64,000 nt of DNA from Neorhizobium galegae (lineage in GTDB: Bacteria; Pseudomonadota; Alphaproteobacteria; Rhizobiales; Rhizobiaceae): NCBI RefSeq assembly GCF_017877135.1, contig NZ_JAGIPH010000001.1, forward strand, positions 1,116,001 to 1,180,000. Direction: 5' to 3'. Within the stretch, counting starts at the first letter, position 1. Each line of letters begins with the position of its first letter. Below the pieces are notes generated by a model, which saw only the letters and a program-made list of their open reading frames with translations, had not been told where the DNA came from and searched no databases. Made by a program: the position numbers and the translations under genes. Below, piece after piece: positions 1 to 9,391 of this stretch.

Positions 1-1
1 C

Positions 2-205
2 GATGCACGCCTTGGCGAGATCACGACGCCGACGCTGGTGATGGCAACACGCGACGACCTTCTGGTGCCCTATACGCGCTCGAACCGGCTGGCGGACGGC
101 CTGCCAAACGCCACGCTGGCGCTCAGCGACAGCGGCGCGCATGCCATGAACATCGTCTTTCCGCAGGTATTCAACCAGACCGTCCTCGAATTCCTGAAAG
201 CCTGA
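2..205 (+). CDS. rutD: Alpha/beta hydrolase, RutD-like, C-terminal end
   Basis: Only the last 67 codons are in the window; the 5' end lies before base 1. The visible part carries the C-terminal half of an alpha/beta-hydrolase fold: DDLLVP, matching the region of the catalytic acid, and GAHAMN, holding the catalytic histidine. Both resemble the end of RutD, which is reported to speed hydrolysis of aminoacrylate (or carbamate) in the Rut pathway that uses pyrimidines as a nitrogen source. The next gene is a RutF-like flavin reductase on the same strand, which supports the assignment. Another small hydrolase such as a 3-oxoadipate enol-lactonase type cannot be excluded from so short a piece. Confidence 0.72.
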   Translation, partial: DARLGEITTPTLVMATRDDLLVPYTRSNRLADGLPNATLALSDSGAHAMNIVFPQVFNQTVLEFLKA

Positions 206-332
206 GACCGGGCGCGGCTTTTCAAAGTAACGCCGCGCCAAAAAACTGCCCCGACGGAATTCCTTGCCGGTGATTGAACTCCCGGCGCGAAAATGCCGTA
301 GAGTGCCCCGTAGCTGCCTTCTGGAGATCTGC

Positions 333-854
333 ATGCCCGCTGCCACCGCCACCCCGGCCACCGCCCCGGCCCTCACCGATGAAGCCCGCCGCCTTGCCTT
401 TCGCGATGCGATGGCACGGCTTGCCGCCGCCGTCACGATCGTGACCACCGACGGGCCGGGAGGGCGCGCAGGCTTTGCGGCCACCGCCGTCTGCAGCGTC
501 TCCGACAACCCGCCGACGCTGATCGTCTGCCTCAACCGCGGTTCGTCAGCCTATGCGGCGGTGAAGACCAATGCGGTCGTTTGCGTCAACGTTCTGTCCG
601 CCGATCATATCGAGGTGAGCCGCCTCTTCGGCGGAAAGACGCCCGTCGACGAACGCTTTGCCGCCGCCAGCTGGTCCACCGGCGACACCGGCTGCCCCCG
701 CCTCGACGACGCCCTTGCATCCTTCGACTGCCGCATCCGCTCGGTGGCTGACGGCAGCACCCATGACGTCCTGTTCTGCGAGGTGGAGGCGATCCACTCC
801 AGAACCGAGGGCCAGGCGCTCATCTATTTCAACCGGGATTATCGCACCGTCTGA
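333..854 (+). CDS. rutF: Flavin reductase RutF (FMN reductase for pyrimidine monooxygenase)
   Basis: This 173-residue protein is a flavin-reductase-like FMN-binding split-barrel protein. Markers are [17 protein letters not shown] at the start, [22 protein letters not shown], and a C-terminal YFNRDY. RutF supplies reduced FMN to the RutA monooxygenase that opens the uracil ring. I chose the ATG at 333 because GGAG lies 7 bases upstream; a TTG in frame at 264 would add 23 unconserved residues. It follows the rutD-like gene after 127 bases, without a rutE between them, and is closed by a strong terminator, so it looks like the last gene of a rut operon. Confidence 0.88.
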   Translation: MPAATATPATAPALTDEARRLAFRDAMARLAAAVTIVTTDGPGGRAGFAATAVCSVSDNPPTLIVCLNRGSSAYAAVKTNAVVCVNVLSADHIEVSRLFGGKTPVDERFAAASWSTGDTGCPRLDDALASFDCRIRSVADGSTHDVLFCEVEAIHSRTEGQALIYFNRDYRTV

Positions 855-878
855 GCGCGGGCACACAGGGGGATCGGG

Positions 879-908
879 GGCGGCAAAGCAAGGCTTTGCC
901 GCCTTTTT
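879..908 (+). terminator. Rho-independent terminator after rutF
   Basis: A perfect 10-bp stem (GGCGGCAAAG and its complement) closes a 5-base loop and is followed at once by five T. It lies 25 bases after the rutF stop and ends the rut transcript before the opposite-strand tRNA. Confidence 0.9.
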
Positions 909-1022
909 GCTGTACGCTCATCCGGCAACGTCGAACCGCATCGGCAAGTCGAGCACGCAACATCCGGCGCAGCTGAAGCTGAACCGGAGCGCAGATCGAC
1001 GAAAATGTCATGAAGAGAAGAG

Positions 1023-1099
1023 TGGCGCACCCGAAGAGATTCGAACTCCTGACCCCCAGATTCGTAGTCTGGTGCTCTATCCAGCTGAGCTACGGGTGC
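1023..1099 (-). tRNA. tRNA-Arg, anticodon ACG
   Basis: On the minus strand the sequence folds as a 77-nt tRNA with encoded CCA. The acceptor stem is GCACCCG/CGGGTGC with discriminator G, the D-arm is GCTCAGCTGGATAGAGC, the anticodon stem is CCAGA/TCTGG around loop CTACGAA, and the T-arm loop is TTCGAAT. The ACG anticodon reads CGN arginine codons after A34 is deaminated to inosine by TadA (known for bacterial tRNA-Arg(ACG)). It stands alone, between converging transcripts. Confidence 0.97.
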
Positions 1100-1134
1100 T
1101 TGCCTCACCGACTGTCCGTCGGCGTTGGCGATCC

Positions 1135-1161
1135 TCTAAAGCCTCCTTGCGGGGATTGCAA
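1135..1161 (-). promoter_or_regulatory. Candidate promoter for tRNA-Arg
   Basis: On the minus strand CTTGCAA followed about 15-16 bases later by TTTAGA(G) resembles the -35/-10 layout common before rhizobial tRNA genes. It would start transcription roughly 30 bases before the mature tRNA. The spacing is short and the -10 is imperfect. Confidence 0.4.
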
Positions 1162-1231
1162 GCGATTTTGCCGAACCACTTGTCATTTTGTTGAAACAAC
1201 TTTTCAAACCATTGAAAAAACTAGGTAAATT

Positions 1232-2737
1232 TCAGGCACGGACGCGATAGGCGTCCAGCGCCACCGGGCGATCGGGAATTTCGATGCGGAAAAGCGTGCC
1301 CGGACCGGGCTTTTCGACCAGCGCAATCGTGCCGCCATGGGCCAGCACCAGTTCGCGGGCAATGGCAAGGCCGAGACCGGTGCCACCGGAGCGGGCGGAG
1401 CCCCGGAAGGCGGCAAACAGGTTCTCACGGGCCTTGCGCGGCATGCCGGGGCCGTTGTCGTCCACGGTGATGCTGACGACGCTGCCGACACGCTGGGCAG
1501 ACAGGAAGATGCGATGCGGCTGCCCGTCCTCCGGCAGCGGCGCCTGCATCAGCGCCTGAACCGCATTGCGGCAGAGATTGTGGATGACCCGGAACAGCTG
1601 CTCGCTGTCGGCATCAACTTCCAGCGTCTCGTCGATCTGCTCGACGAATTCGATGCCGGCATCCGGATCGAGCGCCAGAATCTCCCGCACATCCTGGCAC
1701 AGCCCGGCAAGGCGCAGCAGCCGGCGTCGCGGGGCGGCTTCCGAGGCCTGTCCATAGGCCAGCACCTCGTTGGTGTAGCCGACGGCCCGGTCGATGGTGC
1801 GCAGGAGCTTCGGCGCGAAGCTGCGCACCATCGGATCCTCCACATCCACGAGCCGGTCCGACATCAGCTGCGCCGAGGCCAGGATGTTGCGCATGTCGTG
1901 GTTGATCTTGGAGACGGCAAGGCCAAGGTCGGCGAGGTTCTTCTGCTGCTTCAGCGTGCGCTGCAGCTGGCGCTGCATGGCGGCCAGATGGTGGCCCGCG
2001 ACCTCAAGCTCTCCCTTGGCGCGGCCAGGCACGAAGACGCGGGCCGGATCCTCCGGATGCTGCGAAAACACCTGCATGCCATGGGTCAGGCGCCGGATGG
2101 GCCCGATCATCATGCGATTGATGGCGAGATAGATCAGAAAGGCGGTGACCAGCGAAATCAGCAGCGAAATGACGAACATCAGCCGCGAGAAGGCGATCAT
2201 CGCCTTGCGCAGCGTGTCGTCGTTCATCACCAGTTCGATGATCATGTCGGTATCATTGATCGGGCCATAGACCCGCATGGCGCGCCCGCCGCCGAAAATC
2301 AGCGTGTCGAGCGCATTGGTCATGGCACTAAGCGGCGTCTCGTGGGCAAGGTCCACCTGCACATCCACCTGCGGGGGAACATCAATGGCGGCGAGAAGAC
2401 GCGAGGTGCCGTCCTTGCGCAGCGCCAGAACCTTCGTGCCGGTGGCAAGCAGCGTGTCCTGCTGCACTTCCCGTGGCAGCTCGGCCGGCTGCAGCCCGTC
2501 GATGACGATGCCGGCCGCAGCGGCGGTGTCCAGCCGGTCACGCAGCCAGGTAGTGCGCATCACCGAAATCGAGGGCACGAAGATCAGGATTTCGGCAAAC
2601 ATGACGAACATGACGGTCAGCCAGAGAAGCCGTCCCGACAGGCCGCGAAAGCGCCGGGGCATTGGCTGAAGAGGCATATCCAACCCCTCTGCCGGGTGCG
2701 TCCCCAGCGGGGCGGAGCCCTCCGCCTCGTTCATCAT
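1232..2737 (-). CDS. Membrane sensor histidine kinase with HAMP domain
   Basis: About 501 residues. An N-terminal membrane anchor (LLWLTVMFVMFAEILIFV) leads to a periplasmic sensor region, a second membrane segment (about residues 180-205) and a HAMP linker. The phosphorylatable histidine is near residue 280 in HDMRN. The ATPase part has an N-box (HNLCRNAVQAL, about 390), DNGPGM (about 430) and GGTGLGLAIA (about 450). It should autophosphorylate on His in response to an envelope signal, but no response regulator is adjacent, so its partner is unknown. I prefer the ATG at 2737 because GGAG lies 7 bases upstream; an in-frame ATG at 2758 would add seven residues and has no ribosome-binding site. 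Confidence 0.88.
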   Translation of the reverse strand: MMNEAEGSAPLGTHPAEGLDMPLQPMPRRFRGLSGRLLWLTVMFVMFAEILIFVPSISVMRTTWLRDRLDTAAAAGIVIDGLQPAELPREVQQDTLLATGTKVLALRKDGTSRLLAAIDVPPQVDVQVDLAHETPLSAMTNALDTLIFGGGRAMRVYGPINDTDMIIELVMNDDTLRKAMIAFSRLMFVISLLISLVTAFLIYLAINRMMIGPIRRLTHGMQVFSQHPEDPARVFVPGRAKGELEVAGHHLAAMQRQLQRTLKQQKNLADLGLAVSKINHDMRNILASAQLMSDRLVDVEDPMVRSFAPKLLRTIDRAVGYTNEVLAYGQASEAAPRRRLLRLAGLCQDVREILALDPDAGIEFVEQIDETLEVDADSEQLFRVIHNLCRNAVQALMQAPLPEDGQPHRIFLSAQRVGSVVSITVDDNGPGMPRKARENLFAAFRGSARSGGTGLGLAIARELVLAHGGTIALVEKPGPGTLFRIEIPDRPVALDAYRVRA

Positions 2738-2804
2738 GCGGATCTCCGTTCCGTCCATGCGCCAGCGCGGCAGGTTCCTGCAGCGCCTGTTATCATCCGT
2801 ATAA

Positions 2805-2841
2805 TAAAGATGCCCGAGCGCTTTTTCCAGCCCTCGGGCAT
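2805..2841 (-). terminator. Terminator after the chemoreceptor gene
   Basis: A 9-bp stem (ATGCCCGAG with its complement, 14-base loop) lies 50 bases past the chemoreceptor stop. On the minus strand it is followed by TCTTTATTATAC, a U-rich but interrupted tail. It separates the chemoreceptor from the kinase gene downstream. Confidence 0.55.
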
Positions 2842-2889
2842 GTCCGTCGTTTCAGAGGGGCGCAACGGGCGTTCTGAGCCGCTGCGGCA

Positions 2890-4956
2890 TCAGAATTCCT
2901 CCCAGTTTTCCCCACGCGGAGAAGCGGCGGCGGCGGCCGCAGGTGCGGCGCCAATGGCGCGCGCAAGGTTGCCCATGATGCGGCGGGCCGGCGAGGCCTT
3001 GGGCGCTGCGCGCTCGTCTGCCACGTGGATGGCGGGAGCACGGGCGGGTGCCGGGCGGGCGGGGCCGGCGTCAAAGCTTCGGCGCGCGGCATCGCCGCCT
3101 TCGCCGATGTTGAAATGCGACAAAAGCGAGAACAGCCCATCGGCTTCCTGGGACAGCTTGTGGGTGGCCGCCGAGGTTTCCTCCACCATGGCCGCGTTCC
3201 TCTGCGTCACCTGGTCCATCTGGTTGACGGCGGTATTGACCTCGTGCAGGCCGGTTGCCTGCTCGCGGGCGGCCGTTGCGATCGAGTGGATATGGTCGTT
3301 GATGCCGAGAACGCGGCTTTCGATCTCGTGCAGCGATTCGCCCGTCTTCTGGACAAGCTTGACGCCGCCGGCCACTTCCTCGCCGGATTTGGTGATCAGC
3401 GCCTTGATATCCTTGGCGGCATTGGCCGAGCGCTGGGCAAGCTCGCGCACTTCCTGCGCGACCACGGCAAAGCCCTTGCCGGCTTCACCGGCGCGGGCGG
3501 CTTCCACACCGGCGTTGAGCGCGAGCAGGTTGGTCTGGAAGGCGATCTCATCGATGACGTTGATGATCTGCGAAATCTCGCGCGAGGCCTGTTCGATGCG
3601 GCCCATGGCGGCAACCGCATCGCGCACGACGACGGCCGACTGGGCCGCGCTTTCCTTGGCTTCGCCCACCATGCTGCTGGCCTCCTGGGCCCGCTCCGTG
3701 GAGGACTTGACGACGGCGGTGATCTCGTCGAGCGCAGCAGACGTCTGCTCGAGGGCCGCCGCCTGCTGTTCGGTGCGCTTCGAGAGGTCGTCGGCGGCCG
3801 CGCGCAATTCGCCGGCATTGCCGTTGATCGTGCCTGCGGCATTGCGGATTTCGCTCATCGTGTTGCGCAGGTTGAGGATCGCCTCGTTGACATTGCGCTG
3901 CAGCTCGGCAAAGGCGCCGCGGAAGCTGCCATGCATGGTGTCGGTGAGGTCGCCGGCGGCAAGGCGCTTCAGGATCTGGCCGGTCTGGGTGAGGCCGCCA
4001 TCGACGGTTGCCAGCAGCTGGTCGACATTGCGGGCAAATCGATCGAGGCCCTCGTCGCCGAACTGCTTGTCGATCCGGGCGGTAAAATCGCCCTCGGCAG
4101 CAGCAGCCATCACGGCTGCCATGCGCGTCTGCAGGTCGTCGGAGCGGGCGCGCGACACGCCTTCCTCGGCGTTCATGCGCTGCACAGCAATACCGTTCTG
4201 CTTGAACACCTCGACGGCCGAGGCCATTTCGCCGATCTCGTCCTTCTGCCCGGCCCCGGGGACGGCCGTGGCAAAATCACCAGACGCAATGCGCTTCATC
4301 GCATCGGTCAGCGCAAGGATCGGCGCAATCAGCGAACGGCGGCTGATGATGGCGGCAAGGCTGGTGCCCAGTGCCACGCCCGTGCCCGTAATGATGGCAA
4401 TCAACAGGAACAGCGTGTCTCCGAACTGATCGATGCCCTTGCTCACCTCGTCCAGTTCTGCGCGGTCCTGACCGACAATGGTGTCGATTTCCTGCTGGAA
4501 GGCCTTGCGGTTGTTCCGGTTGGCTTCGTTATTGCCCTGCTTGTTGGCTGCCTCAGGTCCCTCGGTCTTGCCAAGCCGGACGGTCTCGGAACGGAATGCC
4601 TTGAATTCCTCCGCCCGCTTTGCCATCGCCTCAAAGGATGCTTGCTGCGCGGCCGGCACCATCGGACGCCATTTTGCCAGGAGCGCATCGATCTGCGAGA
4701 GGTTCTTTGTCAGCCCCTCACCAAATTTGACGGTTTCGTCCGGCGTGTTGGCCGCATAGATCCCGCGGGATTCCATCACCACGCTGGTGACGAGCCGGTT
4801 GAGGTTTTCGCCCATGTAGGCTCGGTCCGCAGCCGAGTGAAACGCCGCAATGCGCCGTCCATACTCGGAAATCGCAAACAGCGACATCGCCCCCACCACG
4901 AGCGCTACCAGCCCCATCATGGCCACCAGCAGATTGATTTTGCCCCTGATTTTCAT
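2890..4956 (-). CDS. Methyl-accepting chemotaxis protein with C-terminal NWEEF tether
   Basis: 688 residues. The order is: a membrane segment (about 8-30), a periplasmic helical sensor domain (30-185), a second membrane segment (about 188-210), HAMP (210-262), a second HAMP-like stretch (to about 365), and the MCP signalling coiled coil. Its hairpin tip reads [19 protein letters not shown], the CheA/CheW-contacting consensus. An Ala/Pro-rich linker ends in NWEEF at the extreme C terminus. By analogy with NWETF of enteric Tar and Tsr, this pentapeptide recruits the methylation enzyme CheR and, in some systems, CheB. The start is supported by AAGGGTGA 6 bases upstream. The ligand cannot be inferred. 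No che genes are in the window, so it feeds a cluster elsewhere. Confidence 0.95.
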   Translation of the reverse strand: MKIRGKINLLVAMMGLVALVVGAMSLFAISEYGRRIAAFHSAADRAYMGENLNRLVTSVVMESRGIYAANTPDETVKFGEGLTKNLSQIDALLAKWRPMVPAAQQASFEAMAKRAEEFKAFRSETVRLGKTEGPEAANKQGNNEANRNNRKAFQQEIDTIVGQDRAELDEVSKGIDQFGDTLFLLIAIITGTGVALGTSLAAIISRRSLIAPILALTDAMKRIASGDFATAVPGAGQKDEIGEMASAVEVFKQNGIAVQRMNAEEGVSRARSDDLQTRMAAVMAAAAEGDFTARIDKQFGDEGLDRFARNVDQLLATVDGGLTQTGQILKRLAAGDLTDTMHGSFRGAFAELQRNVNEAILNLRNTMSEIRNAAGTINGNAGELRAAADDLSKRTEQQAAALEQTSAALDEITAVVKSSTERAQEASSMVGEAKESAAQSAVVVRDAVAAMGRIEQASREISQIINVIDEIAFQTNLLALNAGVEAARAGEAGKGFAVVAQEVRELAQRSANAAKDIKALITKSGEEVAGGVKLVQKTGESLHEIESRVLGINDHIHSIATAAREQATGLHEVNTAVNQMDQVTQRNAAMVEETSAATHKLSQEADGLFSLLSHFNIGEGGDAARRSFDAGPARPAPARAPAIHVADERAAPKASPARRIMGNLARAIGAAPAAAAAASPRGENWEEF

Positions 4957-5300
4957 AGATCACCCTTCATACCCGGCACTGGACCCTTGAGGCATTCCGC
5001 CTTTCCAGCTTCCGAATATTCGCATAGAGGAATTAAAGAAGGCTTGAAGTTGCGCCACTTGGGAACACGGGGCGCATCCACCGGTGGGACGGGCGATTTC
5101 GCCGCCGACAAAGGCCTGCAGCGGCGCGCGGAAAAGCCCGGCGCCAATTGACTTTTGCGATGGCTTGCTCTTATAAGCCGCCCACGTCCGGCTTTCGCAG
5201 GCGCGCGCGAGCGTGTTCCTGTGCCGATACGTTATCCAGCAACGCTCTTGTCCTCTAGAAGGACAAACCCAAGAAGGGCCGCACACCGCGGTATTAAAAA
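4957..5300. other. Intergenic region between divergent mcp and rpmH
   Basis: 344 bases without a supported gene. The right half holds a well-formed promoter (5148-5177) and an approximately 115-base rpmH leader that ends in an A-rich stretch before the start codon. The left half should hold the chemoreceptor promoter; I see only AT-rich patches there (around 5020-5045) and no convincing -35/-10 pair. Confidence 0.6.
5148..5177 (+). promoter_or_regulatory. Sigma-70-type promoter of rpmH-rnpA
   Basis: TTGACT and TATAAG are separated by 18 bases, matching the housekeeping consensus at 5 of 6 positions each. The start would fall near 5184, giving a leader of about 115 bases to the rpmH start, in keeping with a strongly expressed ribosomal gene. 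Confidence 0.7.
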
Positions 5301-5435
5301 ATGAAGCGTACCTACCAACCGTCCAAGCTTGTTCGCAAGCGTCGCCACGGCTTCCGCGCCCGCATGGCAACCAAGGGTGGCCGCAAGGTCCTGTCCGCCC
5401 GTCGCGCACGCGGCCGTCAGAGCCTGTCGGCCTAA
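5301..5435 (+). CDS. rpmH: 50S ribosomal protein L34
   Basis: A 44-residue, very basic protein starting [18 protein letters not shown] and ending [10 protein letters not shown], which is the L34 signature and its usual length. L34 is a late-assembling large-subunit protein. The gene lies 29 bases before rnpA, the near-universal bacterial arrangement that couples ribosome and RNase P synthesis. Confidence 0.98.
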   Translation: MKRTYQPSKLVRKRRHGFRARMATKGGRKVLSARRARGRQSLSA

Positions 5436-5464
5436 GGCCGGCATGCCCGGCGACCGTGCCGGAA

Positions 5465-5857
5465 ATGACGACTGAAGACCAGAAGACGAAAACTGTCGGG
5501 CGGCTGAAAAGCCGGCCGCAGTTTCTTGCTGTCCGGGATGGCGAAAAACGCCGCGGGCGCCTCTTCCTCATGGAAGTGCTCGACCGCAAGGAACCGGAAG
5601 GCGGTCCCCGTGTCGGTTTCACGGTGACCAAGAAGCAGGGCAATGCCGTCGAGCGCAATCGTATGCGGCGACGGTTGCGCGAGGCAGTGCGGCTTTCCGG
5701 CGGCGCTGCAATGAAAGACGGTCATGACTATGTCATTGTCGCCCGACGCGAGATGCTGAACGCATCCTTCGCCGATATCACGGCGGCGCTTTCCGAACGC
5801 CTGGGAAGCCGACCGAAACACAAGCGGTCCGAGGAGACCCGTTCCAGGAAAGCATGA
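5465..5857 (+). CDS. rnpA: Ribonuclease P protein component
   Basis: 130 residues. It shows the RnpA family core: [25 protein letters not shown] contains the RNR motif that contacts the catalytic RNA of RNase P, which matures tRNA 5' ends. I chose the ATG at 5465, the first in-frame methionine after rpmH; longer readings would run back through rpmH. The stop overlaps the yidC start (ATGATG), indicating translational coupling in an rpmH-rnpA-yidC operon. Confidence 0.95.
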   Translation: MTTEDQKTKTVGRLKSRPQFLAVRDGEKRRGRLFLMEVLDRKEPEGGPRVGFTVTKKQGNAVERNRMRRRLREAVRLSGGAAMKDGHDYVIVARREMLNASFADITAALSERLGSRPKHKRSEETRSRKA

Positions 5858-7659
5858 TGGAAAAGAACCGCAATTACTTCATCGCGATCGCGCTCTCGGT
5901 GCTGATCGTTCTTGCCTGGCAGTTCCTCTACATGAACCCGAGGATGCAAGCGCAGCAGCGCGCCGAAGAGGCGCAGCGCGCACAGCTTGCACAGCAGCAG
6001 GCCGCAAACCCGCAGCCGGCCAATCCGACCGTGGGCGGCACCGCCAATGGCACGCTGCCCGGCTCCACCCAGGCCCCGGCAGCCGCCACCCGCGAACAGG
6101 CGCTTGCCCGCTCGGCCCGCGTTGCCATCGATACGCCCGCCCTTGCCGGCTCGATCAACCTGACCGGCGCCCGCTTCGATGACCTGAAGCTGCGCGACTA
6201 TACCGAGACCGTCGACCCGAAGAGCCCGACGATCACGCTGCTGTCGCCCGCCGACACCAAGGACGGCTATTTCACCGAAGTGGGCTATATCGCCGGCGAC
6301 ACCTCCGGCACCGTGCCCGGGCCCGGCACCGTCTGGACGCTGGCCTCCGGCGACAAGCTGACGACGACGACCCCGGTGACGCTCTCCTTCACCAACGACA
6401 AGGGCGTGGTGTTCAACCGCACCATCTCCGTCGACGACCATTACATGCTGACGATCACCGACAAGATCGACAACCCGACGGGCGATGCCATCAGTCTTGC
6501 AAGCTATGGCCGCGTGACGCGCTACAACAAGCCGGCCACGCCCTCCGTCTACGTCATCCACGAAGGCTTCCTCGGCGTCCTCGGCGCCCAGAGCGGCCTT
6601 TCGGAGCACAGCTACAGCAGCATCGAGAAGGAGGCCTCGGTCAATGCCAAGGCCACCGGCGGCTGGCTCGGCATCACCGACAAATACTGGGCCTCGACGA
6701 TCGTTCCGCCGCAGCAGCTGCCGTATGAATCGCGCTTCACGCATTTCACCGACGGCCAGCCGCGCTACCAGGCCGACTACAAGACCGATGCGATCACCAT
6801 CGCGCCCGGCCAGTCGACGCAGCTGAAGAACCTCGTCTTTGCCGGCGCCAAGGAAGTACCGCTGGTCGATGGCTACGAACAGAGCTATTCGATCCCGCGC
6901 TTCGACCTGCTGATCGATTGGGGATGGTTCTACTTCATCACCAAGCCGATGTTCAAACTGATGGACTTCTTCTTCCGCTACTTCGGCAATTTTGGCGTGG
7001 CGATCCTGTGCACCACCATCGTCGTGAAGGCGCTGTTCTTCCCGCTGGCCAGCAAGCAATATGCCTCGATGGCCGCCATGAAGCGCGTCCAGCCGAAAAT
7101 GGCCGAGCTGAAGGAGAAGCATGGCGACGACCGCATGGCGCTGCAGCAGTCGATGATGCAGCTTTACAAGGAAGAAAAGATCAACCCGATTGCCGGCTGC
7201 TGGCCGGTGGTCCTGCAGATCCCGATCTTCTTCTCGCTCTACAAGGTGATCTACGTCACCATCGAAATGCGCCACGCGCCTTTCTTCGGCTGGATCCAGG
7301 ACCTTTCGGCTCCGGACCCGACCTCGCTGTTCAACCTGTTCGGGCTTCTGCCCTATGACGTGCCGCATGCGCTGATGATTGGCGTCTGGCCGATCATCAT
7401 GGGCATCACCATGTTCCTGCAGATGCGCATGAACCCGACGCCGCCCGACCCGACCCAGGCGATGATCTTCACCTGGATGCCGCTGGTCTTCACCTTCATG
7501 CTGTCGTCCTTCCCGGCCGGTCTGGTCATTTACTGGGCCTGGAACAATACGCTGTCGATCACGCAGCAGGCGCTGATCATGAAGCGCCACGGCGCCAAGG
7601 TGGAACTCATTGACAACATCAAGGGCCTGTTCAAGCGAAAACCGGCCGAGACGAAATAG
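5854..7659 (+). CDS. yidC: Membrane protein insertase YidC
   Basis: 601 residues, typical for a Gram-negative YidC. An N-terminal membrane segment ([20 protein letters not shown]) is followed by an Ala/Gln-rich linker, a large periplasmic beta-domain (about 85-350) and the five-helix catalytic core (about 360-585) beginning near [16 protein letters not shown]. The protein inserts inner-membrane proteins alone or with SecYEG. The start overlaps the rnpA stop by four bases; an alternative ATG is the very next codon. A terminator follows. Confidence 0.98.
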   Translation: MMEKNRNYFIAIALSVLIVLAWQFLYMNPRMQAQQRAEEAQRAQLAQQQAANPQPANPTVGGTANGTLPGSTQAPAAATREQALARSARVAIDTPALAGSINLTGARFDDLKLRDYTETVDPKSPTITLLSPADTKDGYFTEVGYIAGDTSGTVPGPGTVWTLASGDKLTTTTPVTLSFTNDKGVVFNRTISVDDHYMLTITDKIDNPTGDAISLASYGRVTRYNKPATPSVYVIHEGFLGVLGAQSGLSEHSYSSIEKEASVNAKATGGWLGITDKYWASTIVPPQQLPYESRFTHFTDGQPRYQADYKTDAITIAPGQSTQLKNLVFAGAKEVPLVDGYEQSYSIPRFDLLIDWGWFYFITKPMFKLMDFFFRYFGNFGVAILCTTIVVKALFFPLASKQYASMAAMKRVQPKMAELKEKHGDDRMALQQSMMQLYKEEKINPIAGCWPVVLQIPIFFSLYKVIYVTIEMRHAPFFGWIQDLSAPDPTSLFNLFGLLPYDVPHALMIGVWPIIMGITMFLQMRMNPTPPDPTQAMIFTWMPLVFTFMLSSFPAGLVIYWAWNNTLSITQQALIMKRHGAKVELIDNIKGLFKRKPAETK

Positions 7660-7672
7660 CCGAAATCGTTCG

Positions 7673-7704
7673 AGACCCCGGCCTTGCCGGGGTCTTGTCG
7701 TTTC
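7673..7704 (+). terminator. Rho-independent terminator after yidC
   Basis: A perfect 10-bp stem (AGACCCCGGC and its complement) with a 3-base loop, followed by TGTCGTTT. It lies 14 bases past the yidC stop and would at least partly separate yidC from engB. Confidence 0.75.
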
Positions 7705-7801
7705 AGGATACGGTCAATCGGCGCCTGGCGCTTCAAGCTTGACATTACCGGCCAAAAGCATGAAGCCGGACCTTCAAAACAGACAAATGGCGATAAACGA
7801 C

Positions 7802-8461
7802 ATGGCGACAGATCAGAATTTCGAGGAAAGACCGCTTTTCGGCCGGCCGTGGGTTTTCATCCGCGGCGTTCCCGCGATGAAATTCCTGCCGCCGGAAGGA
7901 CCGCTGGAAGTGGCTTTTGCGGGCCGTTCCAATGTCGGAAAATCCTCGCTGATCAATGCGCTGGTCGGCCAGAAGGGTCTGGCGCGCACTTCCAATACGC
8001 CGGGTCGCACGCAGGAGCTCAACTATTTCGTGCCCGACGGCTATTCCGGCGCCGGTGACGACCTGCCGCCGATGGCACTCGTCGACATGCCCGGCTACGG
8101 CTATGCGCAGGCGCCGAAGGACATGGTCGACAACTGGACGAAACTGGTCTTCGATTACCTGCGCGGGCGGGCCACGCTGAAGCGCGTCTATGTGCTGATC
8201 GACAGCCGCCACGGCATCAAGAAGAACGATGACGAAGTGCTCGACCTTCTCGACAAGGCCGCCGTGTCCTACCAGATCGTGCTGACCAAGACCGACAAGA
8301 TCAAGCCGCCGGCGGTCGTGCGGCTGCTGGCTGAAACGCAGGAAAAGATCCGCAAGCATCCGGCAGCCTATCCGGAAGTCCTGTCGACATCCTCCGAAAA
8401 GTTCGAGGGGCTGGACGAGCTGCGGCAGGCCATTGGGCTGACCGTCGGAAAACCGGCCTGA
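7802..8461 (+). CDS. engB: Ribosome biogenesis GTPase YsxC/EngB
   Basis: 219 residues with all G motifs: G1 [10 protein letters not shown]2 TPGRTQ, G3 DMPGYGYA, G4 TKTD and G5 STSS. EngB is an essential GTPase that acts late in 50S assembly. In-frame ATGs also exist at 7760 and 7787. I prefer 7802 because the length then fits the family and the conserved [12 protein letters not shown] block follows after a short leader. None of the three has a strong ribosome-binding site. It precedes argB as in other rhizobia, though here the ECF module lies between them on the other strand. Confidence 0.95.
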   Translation: MATDQNFEERPLFGRPWVFIRGVPAMKFLPPEGPLEVAFAGRSNVGKSSLINALVGQKGLARTSNTPGRTQELNYFVPDGYSGAGDDLPPMALVDMPGYGYAQAPKDMVDNWTKLVFDYLRGRATLKRVYVLIDSRHGIKKNDDEVLDLLDKAAVSYQIVLTKTDKIKPPAVVRLLAETQEKIRKHPAAYPEVLSTSSEKFEGLDELRQAIGLTVGKPA

Positions 8462-8585
8462 CGGACTTCAGGGGACGACAAGGAAAGCCGCCAGACCGGC
8501 AGCGGCGCCACGAACGTCAGAGCTGACGGGTCTCGCGGCGCCGTTTCTCAAGGCCTCACCCGGGCGGTGATGGCCGATTTATTCG

Positions 8586-9143
8586 TTACATCTTCGGCAG
8601 CAGCACGTGGTCGATCACATGGATCACGCCGTTCGACTGCTTGACATCGGCGATCGTGACATGGGCGACACCGCCGGCTTCGTCGGTCAGCGTGATCTTG
8701 CCCTTGGCTTCCTTGGCCTTCAGTACGCAGCCGCCGACCGTCTTGACGTCATGCTCGCCGCCGTCGTCCTTGATCATCTTTTCGATGGCCTTCGACATGG
8801 CATCGGCCGCCACCACGTGGCAGGTGAGGATCTTGGTGAGCTGAGCCTTGTTCTCCGGCTTCAGCAGGGTATCGACCGTGCCCTTCGGCAGCTTGGCGAA
8901 GGCTTCATTGGTCGGCGCAAACACCGTGAACGGCCCCTTGCCTTCCAGCGTCTCGACAAGACCCGCCGCCTTCACAGCCGCCACCAGCGTGGTGTGGTCC
9001 TTCGAATTCATGGCATTTTCGACGATGTTCTTGTTTTCATACATCGCTGCGCCGCCAACCTTCGGATTGGCGGCCTGGGTGGCGACGGCACTTGCGGACA
9101 GAAGGGCAACGATTGCGACGCTGCGCAGGGCAGTCTTCAACAT
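8586..9143 (-). CDS. Secreted fasciclin-domain protein
   Basis: 185 residues. A Sec signal peptide (LRSVAIVALLSASAVATQA) is followed by one FAS1 domain with the H1 and H2 motifs: TVFAPTNEAFAKLPKGTVD and the C-terminal NGVIHVIDHVLLP. The single fasciclin domain is thought to mediate adhesion; the precise role in rhizobia is uncertain. The start has AGGAAAG just upstream. The gene follows, on the same strand, an ECF sigma/anti-sigma pair. That recalls SigK-RskA control of the fasciclin-type proteins MPT70/MPT83 in mycobacteria, so I infer it is a target of that pair. The 248-base gap before it contains GC-rich hairpins (9354-9379, 9207-9224) but no clear promoter. Confidence 0.93.
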   Translation of the reverse strand: MLKTALRSVAIVALLSASAVATQAANPKVGGAAMYENKNIVENAMNSKDHTTLVAAVKAAGLVETLEGKGPFTVFAPTNEAFAKLPKGTVDTLLKPENKAQLTKILTCHVVAADAMSKAIEKMIKDDGGEHDVKTVGGCVLKAKEAKGKITLTDEAGGVAHVTIADVKQSNGVIHVIDHVLLPKM

Positions 9144-9391
9144 GGGGCTTTCCTCTTCCTCTAACCTTGAGACGGCCGGGCTTTTTGCCGCAGCCGCCGT
9201 CCCCGTCATCGGGGACATCAGCAAGGACGAGGGGAAAGACGAAAGAGTTTCAGCAACGCCGGCAAAAAGGTGATGCTGCATTCGACTGCCCAGTTGACAT
9301 GCGACCCGTCTGGCAGGCAACCTTGCGAACCGGCCGGCCGGCTCACGCTTCCACCGGCCCGGACAGTCGTCGGGGCCGGCGGGAGGGGGAA

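Noticed and set aside
1337..4429. Plus-strand open frame of 1030 codons, plus an overlapping 708-codon frame at 3025-5151
   Set aside because: They run antisense across the histidine kinase and chemoreceptor genes, one of them spanning both genes and the gap between. The residues are His/Arg/Gly-rich without any domain. Long antisense frames are common in GC-rich DNA.
7739..7744. TTGACA before engB as its own promoter
   Set aside because: The -35 is perfect but there is no acceptable -10 at 16-18 bases; with the partial terminator upstream, engB may still be read from the yidC transcript.
8502..8542. Bidirectional terminator between engB and the fasciclin gene
   Set aside because: There is a CGTCAG/CTGACG hairpin nested in GGCGCC repeats, but no T-run on either side, so the evidence is too weak for a feature.
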